32,878 bases of DNA from Listeria fleischmannii subsp. fleischmannii LU2006-1 (GTDB lineage: Bacteria > Bacillota > Bacilli > Lactobacillales > Listeriaceae): contig NZ_ALWW01000033.1 of NCBI RefSeq assembly GCF_000344175.1, forward strand, positions 1 through 32,878. Reading direction: 5' to 3'. Under the pieces are notes generated by a model that did no database searches, was not told where the DNA came from, and worked only from the letters and a program-made list of their open reading frames with translations. Position numbers and translations under genes: made by a program. Below, in pieces: positions 9,320 through 16,957 of this stretch. The stretch's first letter is position 1, and every line of letters starts with the position of its first letter.

Positions 9320-10033
9320 ATGAATCAGAATGAATTAAATAACTGGATGGCAGAAGGTTTTGTCACTTTGCCCCAAGTTTTAATTAAACATTATACAAAA
9401 TTAAACATAGATGAAACGGAATTCATGCTCATTTTGCAAATCGAATCATTTCGAACAAACGGAAATTCGTTTCCAAGCATTAATGAGCTTACAGAGCGAA
9501 TGGGGGCATCTTTTGAACAAGTGACACGTTTACTTGAGTCACTCATTCGAAAGGGCATTTTAGCTATCCTATCAAAGGAAAATAAGCTAGAAGGTGAAAT
9601 TTATTCACTTGAGCCTCTCTATCAAAAATTAATCGCTTTACTTTCGAATCATGAACTAGCGGAGCAAAAAAAGGTAGAAACAGACGCTGAAATCCATATT
9701 TACCGTGTGTTTGAATCGGAATTTGGTCGGCCTCTTTCACCGCTTGAAGCTGAAATGCTTTCTGGCTGGCTAGATCAGGATCATTTTGCGCCGGAGTTAA
9801 TTCGTGAGGCACTAAAAGAGGCGGTTATTTCGCAGAAACTTAATTTCCGTTACATTGACCGAATTTTATTAAACTGGAAAAAAGAAAAGGTGAAAACGGT
9901 GGAAGAAGCGCGTCAGGTTGCGGAGGATTTCCATATGAACGGCCGCACAGGTAGAATTACGAGCCGAAAAGAAATAGAAAAAAGTAAAGATTCTATTCCG
10001 CTTTATGACTGGCTAGAAAATCGAAAAGGATGA
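9320..10033 (+). CDS. dnaD: DNA replication initiation/restart protein DnaD
   Basis: DnaD helps load the replicative helicase at the origin and at stalled forks in low-GC Gram-positives. It is 237 residues, close to the 232 of B. subtilis. The N-terminal half is a winged-helix domain (S-I-N-E-L-T-E-R-M-G, then V-T-R-L-L-E-S-L-I-R-K-G-I-L). The C-terminal DnaB/DnaD domain carries the Y-x3-I-x3-W motif (Y-I-D-R-I-L-L-N-W-K-K-E). The ATG at 9320 is preferred over GTG 9311 because GTGAGGTG lies 6 bases upstream and homologues begin near M-N. The stop overlaps an ATG of the nth frame, but the likely nth start is 5 bases beyond. Confidence 0.93.
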   Translation: MNQNELNNWMAEGFVTLPQVLIKHYTKLNIDETEFMLILQIESFRTNGNSFPSINELTERMGASFEQVTRLLESLIRKGILAILSKENKLEGEIYSLEPLYQKLIALLSNHELAEQKKVETDAEIHIYRVFESEFGRPLSPLEAEMLSGWLDQDHFAPELIREALKEAVISQKLNFRYIDRILLNWKKEKVKTVEEARQVAEDFHMNGRTGRITSRKEIEKSKDSIPLYDWLENRKG

Positions 10034-10038
10034 CAAGC

Positions 10039-10698
10039 ATGCTAAACAAAAAACAAACCATCATGTGTATTGAGGAAATGGCCAAAATGTTTCCCAATGC
10101 GCATTGTGAACTTGTCCATAAAAATACATTTGAATTATTAATTGCGGTCGTTTTATCGGCACAATGCACGGATAATTTAGTGAATAAAGTCACTGCTTTT
10201 TTATTTGAAAAATATCATACGCCAGAGGATTATGTGGCCGTTCCACTAGAAGAACTTGAAGCAGATATCCGTTCTATCGGCCTTTATCGAAATAAAGCAA
10301 AAAACATTCAAGGTTTATCAAAACGTCTGCTGGAAGAATTTGACGGACAGGTACCAAAAACACATGAAGAACTTGAAAGTTTACCTGGTGTCGGTCGAAA
10401 AACAGCAAATGTGGTCTTATCAGTCGGATTCGGCGTGCCAGCCATTGCCGTAGATACACATGTGGAGCGTGTGACAAAGCGCCTAGCCATTTGCCGGTGG
10501 AAGGACTCAGTTACAGAAGTAGAAGAAACGCTAAAAAGAAAATTGCCCAAAGAGATGTGGTCAGAGGCACACCATGATTTAATTTTCTTCGGTCGCTATC
10601 ACTGTAAAGCCAGAAAACCAGAGTGTCCCACTTGTCCACTCCTTTATATTTGCCGAGAAGGAAAGAAACAAGCGAAAGTGAGAGGATTCGATGGCTAA
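10039..10698 (+). CDS. nth: Endonuclease III (DNA glycosylase / AP lyase)
   Basis: Removes oxidised pyrimidines and cuts at the resulting abasic site. It is 219 residues, the same as B. subtilis Nth. The helix-hairpin-helix L115-P-G-V-G-R-K121 carries the catalytic lysine, and V-D139-T-H-V carries the catalytic aspartate. Four cysteines (C189, C196, C199, C205) have the C-x6-C-x2-C-x5-C spacing of the [4Fe-4S] cluster. The ATG at 10039 is chosen because AAAAGGA ends 8 bases before it; an ATG at 10030 overlapping the dnaD stop is possible but lacks a ribosome site. It overlaps ypoC by 8 bases. Confidence 0.95.
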   Translation: MLNKKQTIMCIEEMAKMFPNAHCELVHKNTFELLIAVVLSAQCTDNLVNKVTAFLFEKYHTPEDYVAVPLEELEADIRSIGLYRNKAKNIQGLSKRLLEEFDGQVPKTHEELESLPGVGRKTANVVLSVGFGVPAIAVDTHVERVTKRLAICRWKDSVTEVEETLKRKLPKEMWSEAHHDLIFFGRYHCKARKPECPTCPLLYICREGKKQAKVRGFDG

Positions 10699-11185
10699 AT
10701 TCCAATATGTAAAAGAGCTACAACATGACGCTTTTCAGCCACCCGATGTCAACGTAAATGAATTTGACCCCGAAGCCATTTTTATATCCGGCTGTCCATT
10801 TTGGCAAGAAACCCTTTTTTATTCAAAAAAGGAGGGAATCAGGCCGTGGGAAAAAGATCCCGACAAAGCCTGCCGAAAACTCGCCAAACAAATGACAGCC
10901 ATTTTAGGAACAATGGAAGCTAGACTTCGCATGCGCCAAAAACCAGAATCTTACCTTGTCAGAGATGCACTTGGCATTTTTTTGTCTGTTTTATTTTGGA
11001 GTAATCAAAAGCCCGTCTCCTTAATCAATTTAAAGGACTCGCTCGCCCAACTGGACATCAAACCCTTAAATATCGAAGAGCGACTTTTCTATTGTTTGGA
11101 AAAAGGAAATACATTTTCAGGTTTTCGCCAGCTAAATGAATTGCTACTTGAACAACGTAAATTAATCGCCAAAAAAGGCGTTTAG
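10691..11185 (+). CDS. ypoC: YpoC-like protein of unknown function
   Basis: A 164-residue soluble protein without signal peptide or membrane segment. The N-terminus (about 1-30) is acidic. A conserved-looking core includes S-G-C-P-F-W-Q-E, R-P-W-E-K-D and a mostly helical rest with L-x-E-R-L-F-Y-C near the end. I name it from its place directly after dnaD and nth, which matches B. subtilis ypoC, and from its size. No biochemical role is known to me. The ATG overlaps nth by 8 bases, with GAGAGGATTCG as ribosome-site region, so translation is probably coupled. It is the last gene of its unit. Confidence 0.75.
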   Translation: MAKFQYVKELQHDAFQPPDVNVNEFDPEAIFISGCPFWQETLFYSKKEGIRPWEKDPDKACRKLAKQMTAILGTMEARLRMRQKPESYLVRDALGIFLSVLFWSNQKPVSLINLKDSLAQLDIKPLNIEERLFYCLEKGNTFSGFRQLNELLLEQRKLIAKKGV

Positions 11186-11471
11186 ATGTGTATTCATAAC
11201 AGATTAACAAGCATCATGTTAACCTTTTATATGTAATCTAAGGATAGAAGAATAGATGTCACAGCGGTCAGCAAAAAAATTTAATCATCTACTCATGGTC
11301 GTTTATTTTTTATGAGTGGATTGTTTTTTTGAAAAATCGACAAAAAGGAAAAATTAGAGGAATGTAGAGCTATAAAACAGAAGATATTTTCTGTCTGTTT
11401 AGAGTTTGTTCTTTTCAACTTAAAACAGCTAAACAAGTTAAAAGCATACGTAGATCTTGAATTATAAAAAT
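11186..11471. other. Gene-free gap between convergent ypoC and pbpA, with several hairpins
   Basis: No credible reading frame on either strand. Visible structures are TTAACA / TGTTAA around 11210, the terminator-like stem at 11287-11330, and a bulged hairpin CTTTT-AACTT / AAGTT-AAAAG near 11413-11446. The sequence is AT-rich. It may be the 3' tail of the ypoC transcript; a small RNA cannot be excluded, but no clear promoter was seen. Confidence 0.5.
11287..11330 (+). terminator. Candidate terminator of dnaD-nth-ypoC
   Basis: A 10-bp stem ATCTACTCAT (11287-11296) / ATGAGTGGAT (11312-11321) with one G-T wobble and a 15-base loop is followed by G and seven T. It is about 100 bases after the ypoC stop; the large loop makes it less certain. 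Confidence 0.5.
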
Positions 11472-11545
11472 AAAACAAGCAAAAATCCAGTAATCAAGCC
11501 ATTATAACAAAATGGATATTACTGGATTTCTGCTTGTTTTTATTT
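11472..11545. terminator. Long bidirectional terminator between ypoC and pbpA
   Basis: Two 23-base arms (11472-11494 and 11518-11540) pair with a single mismatch. An inner CCATT / AATGG pair extends the stem further. T-rich sequence follows the stem on both strands. It lies 38 bases beyond the pbpA stop and should stop transcription from both sides, pbpA in particular. Confidence 0.85.
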
Positions 11546-11583
11546 AATCTCCAAACTATTGATATAGTTTGGACACATCTTTT

Positions 11584-14159
11584 TTATTCTGTTGTACCTG
11601 GTGATGGTGGATCACCATTTCCTGACTGTCCGTTATTATTTTCTGGGTTATTATCCCCATTTTGATTTTGCCCGTTATTTCCAGTGGCATTATCGTTTGC
11701 ACTCGTTTCTGCAGGAATAGAAACTGTCGTTGTGGCGGCTCCGCTTGTTTTGCCATCTTTTACAGCGACAACACTAATGGTGACAGTAGAGCCTGGAGTC
11801 ATTCCAGCTACCGTAATGGAAGTGGTAGAAACGGTAGATTTTTGCCCGTTTACAGTCACTTCATAGGTTGCTCCTTCTACAGCACCCCAACTTGCAGACA
11901 CTTGTTTTGTAGTTGCATTATAAGAGGCTGAAAGACCGGTCGGGGCAGAAAGAGGTTTATTTTTTTCTGCTTCTTCTTGTTTTCTCTTTTCCTCTTCCGC
12001 TTTTTTCTTTTCTTCTTCCGCTTTTTTCTTCGCCGCTTCCGCTTCTTCTTTAGACTTGTCATCTTCTTTTGTCTTTTTCTCTGTAGTTGAAGAAGAAGTT
12101 CTGCTTGGAACGGTTCCAGCAAGGAATAATTCCATAGATACTTGATCGCTTGGTGTTCCTGAACCAGCTCGAACAGGTGGATTAGATCCTTTTAGAATTG
12201 GTACGGAAACCACATTACTAGGTGCTTTAAAGTCGGCTGTTTCTTTGTTAGCAGAAACATGACTCATCAAGCTACTGAACATGCGTTGTGAAATTTTTTT
12301 GTTCATCCGCTGATAAATAATTTTTCAAACTATCATAACCTGTCCAAACAGCAATCGTGTAGTTCGTCGAGTATCCAGCAAACCAAGCATCACGTGCAGC
12401 GCCATTTGGATAAAGGTATTTGTTTTGAGCAGCTTCATCAAAGTTTGTTGTACCTGTTTTACCAGCAACAGGCACACCTGGAACGGCTGCACTAGTACCT
12501 GTACCAACAGATAGAACATCTTTTAGTACATCAGAAACCATATAAGCCGTGGATTCTTTCATCGCCACTTCACTCTTTGGCTCCAAGTCCATCGTTGTCG
12601 AGCCGTCAGATAACATAATTTTAGTCACAGTATGAGGTTTCGTATACATCCCTTGGTTACCAAATGCAGCATAAGCACCCGCCATTTGCAGTGGATTTGA
12701 TTCATTTGCACCAATCGCATAAGACTCATAAAAATCTTTATAGTTAAAGCCAAGTCCATTGGTAAATGCTTTCGCTTTATCTAATCCAACAGCCTGTAAA
12801 GTCTTAAGCGCCGGGATATTACGTGACTGATAAAGGGCTTGTCGTAAAGTAATTGGCCCTTTGTAACCGAAGTCCCAGTTATTAATTTTATTTCCACCAG
12901 AATAGGTGTATGGTTCATCGTCTAAAATTTGAGCTGTGGACCAATTTAAATACTCAAAAGCAGGCCCGTAATCAGCAATAGGTTTCATTGTAGAACCAAC
13001 TTGACGTTTTAGTTGTGTCGCATAATTGTACCCACGCGTCACATTCTCAGCCTGATTTCGTGAACCACCGATAGCCTGAACGCGGCCGTTTGTTGTATCT
13101 TGTAACACAATACCAGCCTGCATTTTATCATCGGAAAATTGAACGATATCATTTGTATTGAGCATTTTTTCCGTATATTGTTGTGCGTCTTGGTCAAGTG
13201 CCGTATAAATGGTTAAACCATCTGAATAAACATCGTATTCTTCTGGAATTTCATTTAAAACTTGTGTGACATAGGCATCATATTTATACGTTTTATCTTC
13301 GCGATCTTCTTTCGAGCGTAAACCTTTTGAAATGGGTTGACTTTGCGCCTCTTCCATTTCTTGTTTGGTAATTTTATCATGATTGTACATGTTTTTTAAG
13401 ACTAAATCGCGACGTTTTTTGGCTAAATCAGGGTAATCATACGGGTTGTAATTATTTGGACTTTGCGGCATTCCCGCAATAAGCGCTGTTTCAGATAAGT
13501 TTAAATCCTTTAAGTTTTTCCCAAAGTAATGTTCAGCAGCTGTTTCCATGCCATGTACGCGGTCCGACATATATACTTTATTGACGTAAATTTCAATAAT
13601 ATCGTGTTTACTGTATTTTTCCTCTAATTGTAAAGCAAGGTAAGCTTCTTGTGCTTTACGCGCTAATGTTTTATTCGTGTAGTCAAGATAGCTCATTTTA
13701 ATGATTTGTTGGGAAAGCGTACTTGCTCCCTCTGCCCCAAAACCATTTTTGACATTGGCTAATACGGCCCCACCTAATCGAATAGGGTCTAAGCCATCAT
13801 GGGAGTAAAAACGTGAATCTTCAGTTGCTAAAATTGCGTTTTCGAGCTGTTTTGGAATATCTTTATATTCAATATACTCACGGCGTTCTGTACCGATTTC
13901 CGCAAAAACCTTACCATCCTTATCTAATAATTTGGAAGATAGCGGGTCACGCAATTTTGAATCAGTGAGTTCGGGTGCGTCCTTTGCATAGACATAAAAT
14001 AAAGATGCACCAGCAGCAATGCCAAAGAATGCTAAGAAAAGAACCACAAAGAAAATGGATTTAAAAATGTTTTTTGTAAGATTTCTTTTTGGTTTTTTTT
14101 GGCGAGGCATTCGTTTTTTTGCTACGATACTCTGATCTAGTTTGCGGTTTTTCTGCCAT
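11584..14159 (-). CDS. pbpA: Class A penicillin-binding protein (PBP A1 / PBP1), two frameshifts as written
   Basis: A bifunctional peptidoglycan glycosyltransferase and transpeptidase, about 857 residues when corrected. The cytoplasmic tail begins M-A-E-K-P-Q-T-R-S-E-Y-R, a membrane helix lies at about 31-58, and the GT51 domain has T-E-D-S-R-F-Y-S-H-D-G (E about 113). The transpeptidase domain has S-T-M-K (S about 389), S-R-N and K-T-G (about 567-569). A Lys/Glu-rich linker, one fibronectin III-like domain and an Asn/Gly-rich tail follow. Break 1: the ATG at 14159 (ribosome site AAAGGAGAG) is out of frame with the main body, which is open from 14110; one extra A in the 7-A run (14114-14120 on plus) or the 8-A run (14093-14100) explains it. 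Break 2: an extra A in the 7-A run at 12294-12300 cuts S-A-D-E-Q-K from I-S-Q-R-M-F. It follows recU by 29 bases, as in Bacillus. Confidence 0.9.
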
Positions 14160-14188
14160 TAATTTTTCTCTCCTTTAAACAAATTAGA

Positions 14189-14788
14189 CTAAAAAAAGGT
14201 ATCTATAATACTTAAGTAGTCTAATCTTGGATTTAGACCATAGGGAATTTGTTTAGAATGTGCTTGAAGCTCTTCTAGCGTGATGGATTTTCGTCCGCCA
14301 CTTTCCATTCGTTCCCAAAACGGCAAGAAACGATCGAAACGGGTTAAATAAACCACACCAAGTGAACTAAAAGAAGTAATCACAAAAGCAAAGCCATCTT
14401 GCTTTAAGATCTGTTTCATATGTTCCATCTGATGAGGATGGAAGTTACTAAGTGGAAAAGAGGTTTTATTTTTGGTTTCTTTCGCTTCAAAATCTAGATA
14501 TTTTCCTCGATATACACCGTTATAGTCTGTCGTTGAAGGTTGTTTGAAGTAAGCCTCTTTAATTGTTGCATTACTTCTTTTCGGGTAGTCGACTCTAACA
14601 ATTTGAACGGGAGTAGGCTTTTTATGAATGACTGCCCGCTCATGTGCCAAATAAAAGGCATTGGTTTCATTTAAATCTTCCTCGAGCGACATACCGCGTT
14701 TCCCGTAATTTGTCATTTTATTTTTTACAGGAACAGAATCTTTTGTTTGAACTTTCCTTTTCTTTCCATTCGGATAGCCAATCGCCAT
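14189..14788 (-). CDS. recU: Holliday junction resolvase RecU
   Basis: RecU cuts four-way DNA junctions in recombination repair and chromosome segregation in low-GC Gram-positives. It is 199 residues with a basic N-terminal arm (G-K-K-R-K). The core has nuclease residues T-D88-Y-N-G-x-Y-R-G-K-Y-x-D99-F-E101-A-K103, followed by [10 protein letters not shown]. Start ATG 14788 has GAGGTG 6 bases upstream. The recU-pbpA pair is a conserved arrangement in Firmicutes. Its promoter region overlaps a Fur-box-like palindrome, which is unusual for recU. Confidence 0.94.
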   Translation of the reverse strand: MAIGYPNGKKRKVQTKDSVPVKNKMTNYGKRGMSLEEDLNETNAFYLAHERAVIHKKPTPVQIVRVDYPKRSNATIKEAYFKQPSTTDYNGVYRGKYLDFEAKETKNKTSFPLSNFHPHQMEHMKQILKQDGFAFVITSFSSLGVVYLTRFDRFLPFWERMESGGRKSITLEELQAHSKQIPYGLNPRLDYLSIIDTFF

Positions 14789-14832
14789 ATGCTCACCTCA
14801 ATTACATTTGAATTCAAAATGAACCATTCTTT

Positions 14833-14861
14833 ATTATACCAAATTAAAATGAAAATGATAG
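14833..14861 (-). promoter_or_regulatory. Candidate promoter of recU-pbpA
   Basis: On the minus strand a perfect TATAAT (14838 to 14833) has TGG directly upstream (extended -10). The -35 position 17 bases away (14861 to 14856) reads CTATCA, a weak match, and lies inside the Fur-like box. Confidence 0.6.
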
Positions 14862-14869
14862 TCATTTTA
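14851..14869. promoter_or_regulatory. Fur-box-like palindrome between recU and yppE
   Basis: GAAAATGATAGTCATTTTA agrees with the classical 19-bp Fur box GATAATGATAATCATTATC at 15 of 19 positions. Its core is the perfect dyad AAAATGA-TAG-TCATTTT. It covers the -35 region of the recU promoter and lies about 120 bases before yppE. Binding by Fur, or the related PerR or Zur, is inferred from sequence only. Confidence 0.45.
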
Positions 14870-14987
14870 GAAGAACTATGCGTAAAAATGGGAGATTAAC
14901 TGAGCAAAATGATGTTTTAAGCATAGAAATGTTTGAAATAGACTAGAATATGGTATGCTAGAGGAACCGAGAGTGGAGGTGTTTATT

Positions 14988-15356
14988 TTGGATGACTTAA
15001 AAGTGCGGACATTAGCGCTCTTAGAACAAAATGAACAAAATTTTAATCGTTATTTAGCGAATCAAAAAAACCAAGAAGATTTTGATTTTTATCAAGATAT
15101 GAAACCTTTTGTAGACACAGCAAAAGAAAAGTGCGAACAATTTTTAGAGCTCGCCATTCCTTATGTGAATGAGTTTAGACCCCTATATTTAACGGAAACA
15201 CAACTTAGACAGTGTTCCGATAACATTCAAATGACCGCTGTGAATTGTTTTAACGGAAAATCGTTTTATAAACATTTTCACGATCACTATGAATCTTCTA
15301 AGTATACACTAGAACGTATGCAAACTTCATTAGAACGAGGTGAAAATTCCAAGTGA
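14988..15356 (+). CDS. yppE: YppE-like (DUF1798) helical protein
   Basis: A 122-residue, probably all-helical soluble protein of unknown function. The assignment to the YppE/DUF1798 family rests on length (B. subtilis YppE is about 123), on the pattern L-x-x-N-x-x-x-Y-x-x-x-x-x-x-x-D-F-x-x-x-x-K-P-F-V-D, and on its place between recU and ypsA. TTG at 14988 is taken as start because GGAGGTG lies 6 bases before it; the same frame is open upstream to 14955 without a ribosome site. It overlaps ypsA by 4 bases (GTGA), so the two are probably translated together. Confidence 0.72.
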   Translation: MDDLKVRTLALLEQNEQNFNRYLANQKNQEDFDFYQDMKPFVDTAKEKCEQFLELAIPYVNEFRPLYLTETQLRQCSDNIQMTAVNCFNGKSFYKHFHDHYESSKYTLERMQTSLERGENSK

Positions 15357-15898
15357 AATCATTAGCTATTTCCGGATATAAAAATTTTGAGTTGGGTATT
15401 TTTAAACGTGATGCCAGTGAGGCTAAGTATATCCAATTAGCGCTTAGGAAAAAATTACTTTCTTATATAGATGAGGGTTTGGAATGGGTGATTATTTCTG
15501 GTCAGCTTGGGACGGAACTTTGGGCAGGGGAAGTGGTTTGTGAACTAAAAAGTGAGTTTCCAGTAAAACTTGCGATTTTAGAACCTTTTTTTGAACAGGC
15601 GGGAAACTGGAATGAAGCGAACAAGCTTTGGTATGAAGAAGTAGTTGGGGGCGCAGATTATCATGCGTTCATCACAGAGCGACCATATGAAAATCCAGGT
15701 CAGTTCGGAATGCGAGATCAATTTATTATTGAAAATACGGACGGCGCACTGCTTCTTTATGACTTTGAAAAGGAAGGATCGCCCAAGTTTTTTTACGAAC
15801 GGGCTAAACATTTTTCGGAACAAAATGAGTACGCGCTTACACTAATCGATTTTTTTGAGCTACAAGAAATTGTGTTTGAAAGTCAAAATGATTTTTAA
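15353..15898 (+). CDS. ypsA: YpsA-like SLOG-family protein
   Basis: A 181-residue protein of the DUF1273/SLOG (SMF/DprA-LOG) fold. The signature is a Rossmann-type start (S-L-A-I-S-G-Y-K-N-F-E-L-G-I-F), then V-I-I-S-G-Q-L-G-T-E-L-W-A-G, a likely nucleotide or sugar-nucleotide pocket, and a C-terminal G-A-L-L-L-Y-D strand. B. subtilis YpsA is reported to affect cell division and oxidative-stress resistance; its ligand is not settled. The start is GTG 15353, overlapping the yppE stop, with GAGGTG 10 bases upstream. gpsB, another division and wall factor, is next, as in other Firmicutes. Confidence 0.85.
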   Translation: MKSLAISGYKNFELGIFKRDASEAKYIQLALRKKLLSYIDEGLEWVIISGQLGTELWAGEVVCELKSEFPVKLAILEPFFEQAGNWNEANKLWYEEVVGGADYHAFITERPYENPGQFGMRDQFIIENTDGALLLYDFEKEGSPKFFYERAKHFSEQNEYALTLIDFFELQEIVFESQNDF

Positions 15899-15924
15899 TT
15901 TTTTCTAAAAAAGATGGCTTTACA

Positions 15925-15953
15925 TTGACAAATGGTGTGAGATTTGGAAGAAT
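15925..15953 (+). promoter_or_regulatory. Candidate promoter of gpsB
   Basis: A perfect TTGACA (15925-15930), 17-base spacer and the weak -10 AAGAAT (15948-15953). It would give a leader of roughly 85 bases. The -10 is the weak part of the call. Confidence 0.4.
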
Positions 15954-16045
15954 AAGGGTATAGTTTCAATGAACTAAACGCATGAAAAGGAGTCAAAGCA
16001 TTTTTAGTACTCTATCATGGAATGAATAAAATTGAGGTGGGTATT

Positions 16046-16384
16046 ATGGCAGAAGAACAATTCGAATATAATTTAACTGCAAAAGAAATTTTAGAAAAAG
16101 AGTTTAAAACTGGTTTACGTGGCTATAATCCTGAAGATGTTGATGAGTTTTTAGATATGGTCATTAAAGATTATGGAACTTTCACACAAGAAATCGAAGC
16201 GTTGCAAGCTGAAAATATTCGCCTTGTGCAAGAGCTTGATAGCGCGCCTACAAAGCCTGAGGCAACAAGAAGTGCGTATCAGGCGCCTACGCAAACTACT
16301 GGCACAACGAATTTTGATATTTTAAAACGTTTAATCAAATCTAGAAAACATGTTTTCGGAAATAAACTAGACGAAGGCGAATAA
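16046..16384 (+). CDS. gpsB: Cell-division adaptor protein GpsB
   Basis: GpsB is a DivIVA-like coiled-coil hexamer that docks penicillin-binding proteins during growth and division. It is 112 residues. The N-terminal domain (L-T-A-K-E-I-L-E-K-E-F-K-T-G-L-R-G-Y-N-P-E-D-V-D-E-F-L-D) is DivIVA-type, and a coiled coil runs to about residue 72. A Pro/Thr/Gln-rich linker follows, then the trimer-forming C-terminal helix (F-D-I-L-K-R-L-I-K-S-R-K-H-V-F-G). The residues Y27, D33 and D37, known in L. monocytogenes GpsB to hold the PBP A1 tail, are all conserved. ATG 16046 has GAGGTGG 5 bases upstream. Its likely partner PBP A1 is encoded in this window. Confidence 0.95.
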   Translation: MAEEQFEYNLTAKEILEKEFKTGLRGYNPEDVDEFLDMVIKDYGTFTQEIEALQAENIRLVQELDSAPTKPEATRSAYQAPTQTTGTTNFDILKRLIKSRKHVFGNKLDEGE

Positions 16385-16422
16385 ATGTGATAGTATCACT
16401 TAGTGGAAAAATGTATAACTTC

Positions 16423-16830
16423 ATATTAACGTTCGGATAATCGCTGCTTTATGCAGAGGAAAGTCCATGCTCGCACGGTGCTGAGATGCCCGTAGTGATC
16501 GTGCTTGGTGAAACCATAAGCCAAGGCAAGCTTTTTTAGCTTGACGGCAGGTGAATGACCTAAGTCTTTTAGATAAGGTGATTGTACCTTGAAAGTGCCA
16601 CAGTGACGGAGTCCCCTTAGAAATAAGAGGAGTGGAACGAGGTAAACCCCACGAGCGAGAAACTCAAACAATGGTAGGGGCACTTTTCCCGAGTAAATGA
16701 ATGAGGGAAGAGACACGCGTACTAAGTTTTCCGTTACGGTAACTAGTATGTGGTGTAGATAGATGATTATCCCTTTACTGTAACCCTGTACGCAGTAGAG
16801 GACAGAACATGGCTTACAGAACGTTAATAT
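16423..16830 (+). ncRNA. rnpB: RNase P RNA, Bacillus type (class B)
   Basis: The catalytic RNA that trims tRNA 5' leaders. The ends ATATTAACGTTC (16423-16434) and GAACGTTAATAT (16819-16830) form a perfect 12-bp P1 helix. Conserved blocks follow in order: CGGATAATCGCTGC, GAGGAAAGTCCATGCTCGCA, CGGTGCTGAGATGCCCGTAGTG, CCTTGAAAGTGCCACAGTGACG, AGAGTGGAACG-like and GGTAAACCCC-like segments with GAGCGAGAAACTCAAA, then TAGATAGATGATT and AACATGGCTTACAGAACG. The length of about 408 bases fits the B-type molecule. Mature ends may differ by a few bases. TATAAC at 16414-16419 could be a -10 box, though very close to the 5' end. Confidence 0.96.
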
Positions 16831-16853
16831 CAGGATGAACTAAAAAATGAAGG

Positions 16854-16928
16854 CTGTTTCAAAGGGCCGTTGCATTCTTTTAATGCCTTTTACGTATTAC
16901 GTAGATGTCCTTTTGAAGCAGTTTTTTT
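16854..16928 (+). terminator. Terminator after rnpB
   Basis: CTGTTTCAAAGG (16854-16865) pairs with CCTTTTGAAGCAG (16909-16921) with one bulged T and one wobble, followed by seven T (16922-16928). The 43-base apical part contains a second palindrome, TACGTATTACGTA. The position, 24 bases after rnpB, fits. Confidence 0.78.
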
Positions 16929-16957
16929 CTTGGATAAAATAAAAAAGGATGATGACG

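Noticed and set aside
11662-11931. Cysteine-rich 89-codon frame on plus opposite the pbpA tail
   Set aside because: Opposite strand of the fibronectin III-like and Asn-rich coding part; no ribosome site or promoter.
11914-12080. Lys/Glu repeat in pbpA as a true repeat element
   Set aside because: It is a low-complexity coding linker (A-E-E-E-K-K-K units) between the transpeptidase and the fibronectin III-like domain, not a mobile or CRISPR-like repeat.
16426-16716. 96-codon open frame on minus inside rnpB
   Set aside because: It is fully within the RNase P RNA, whose conserved blocks explain the sequence.
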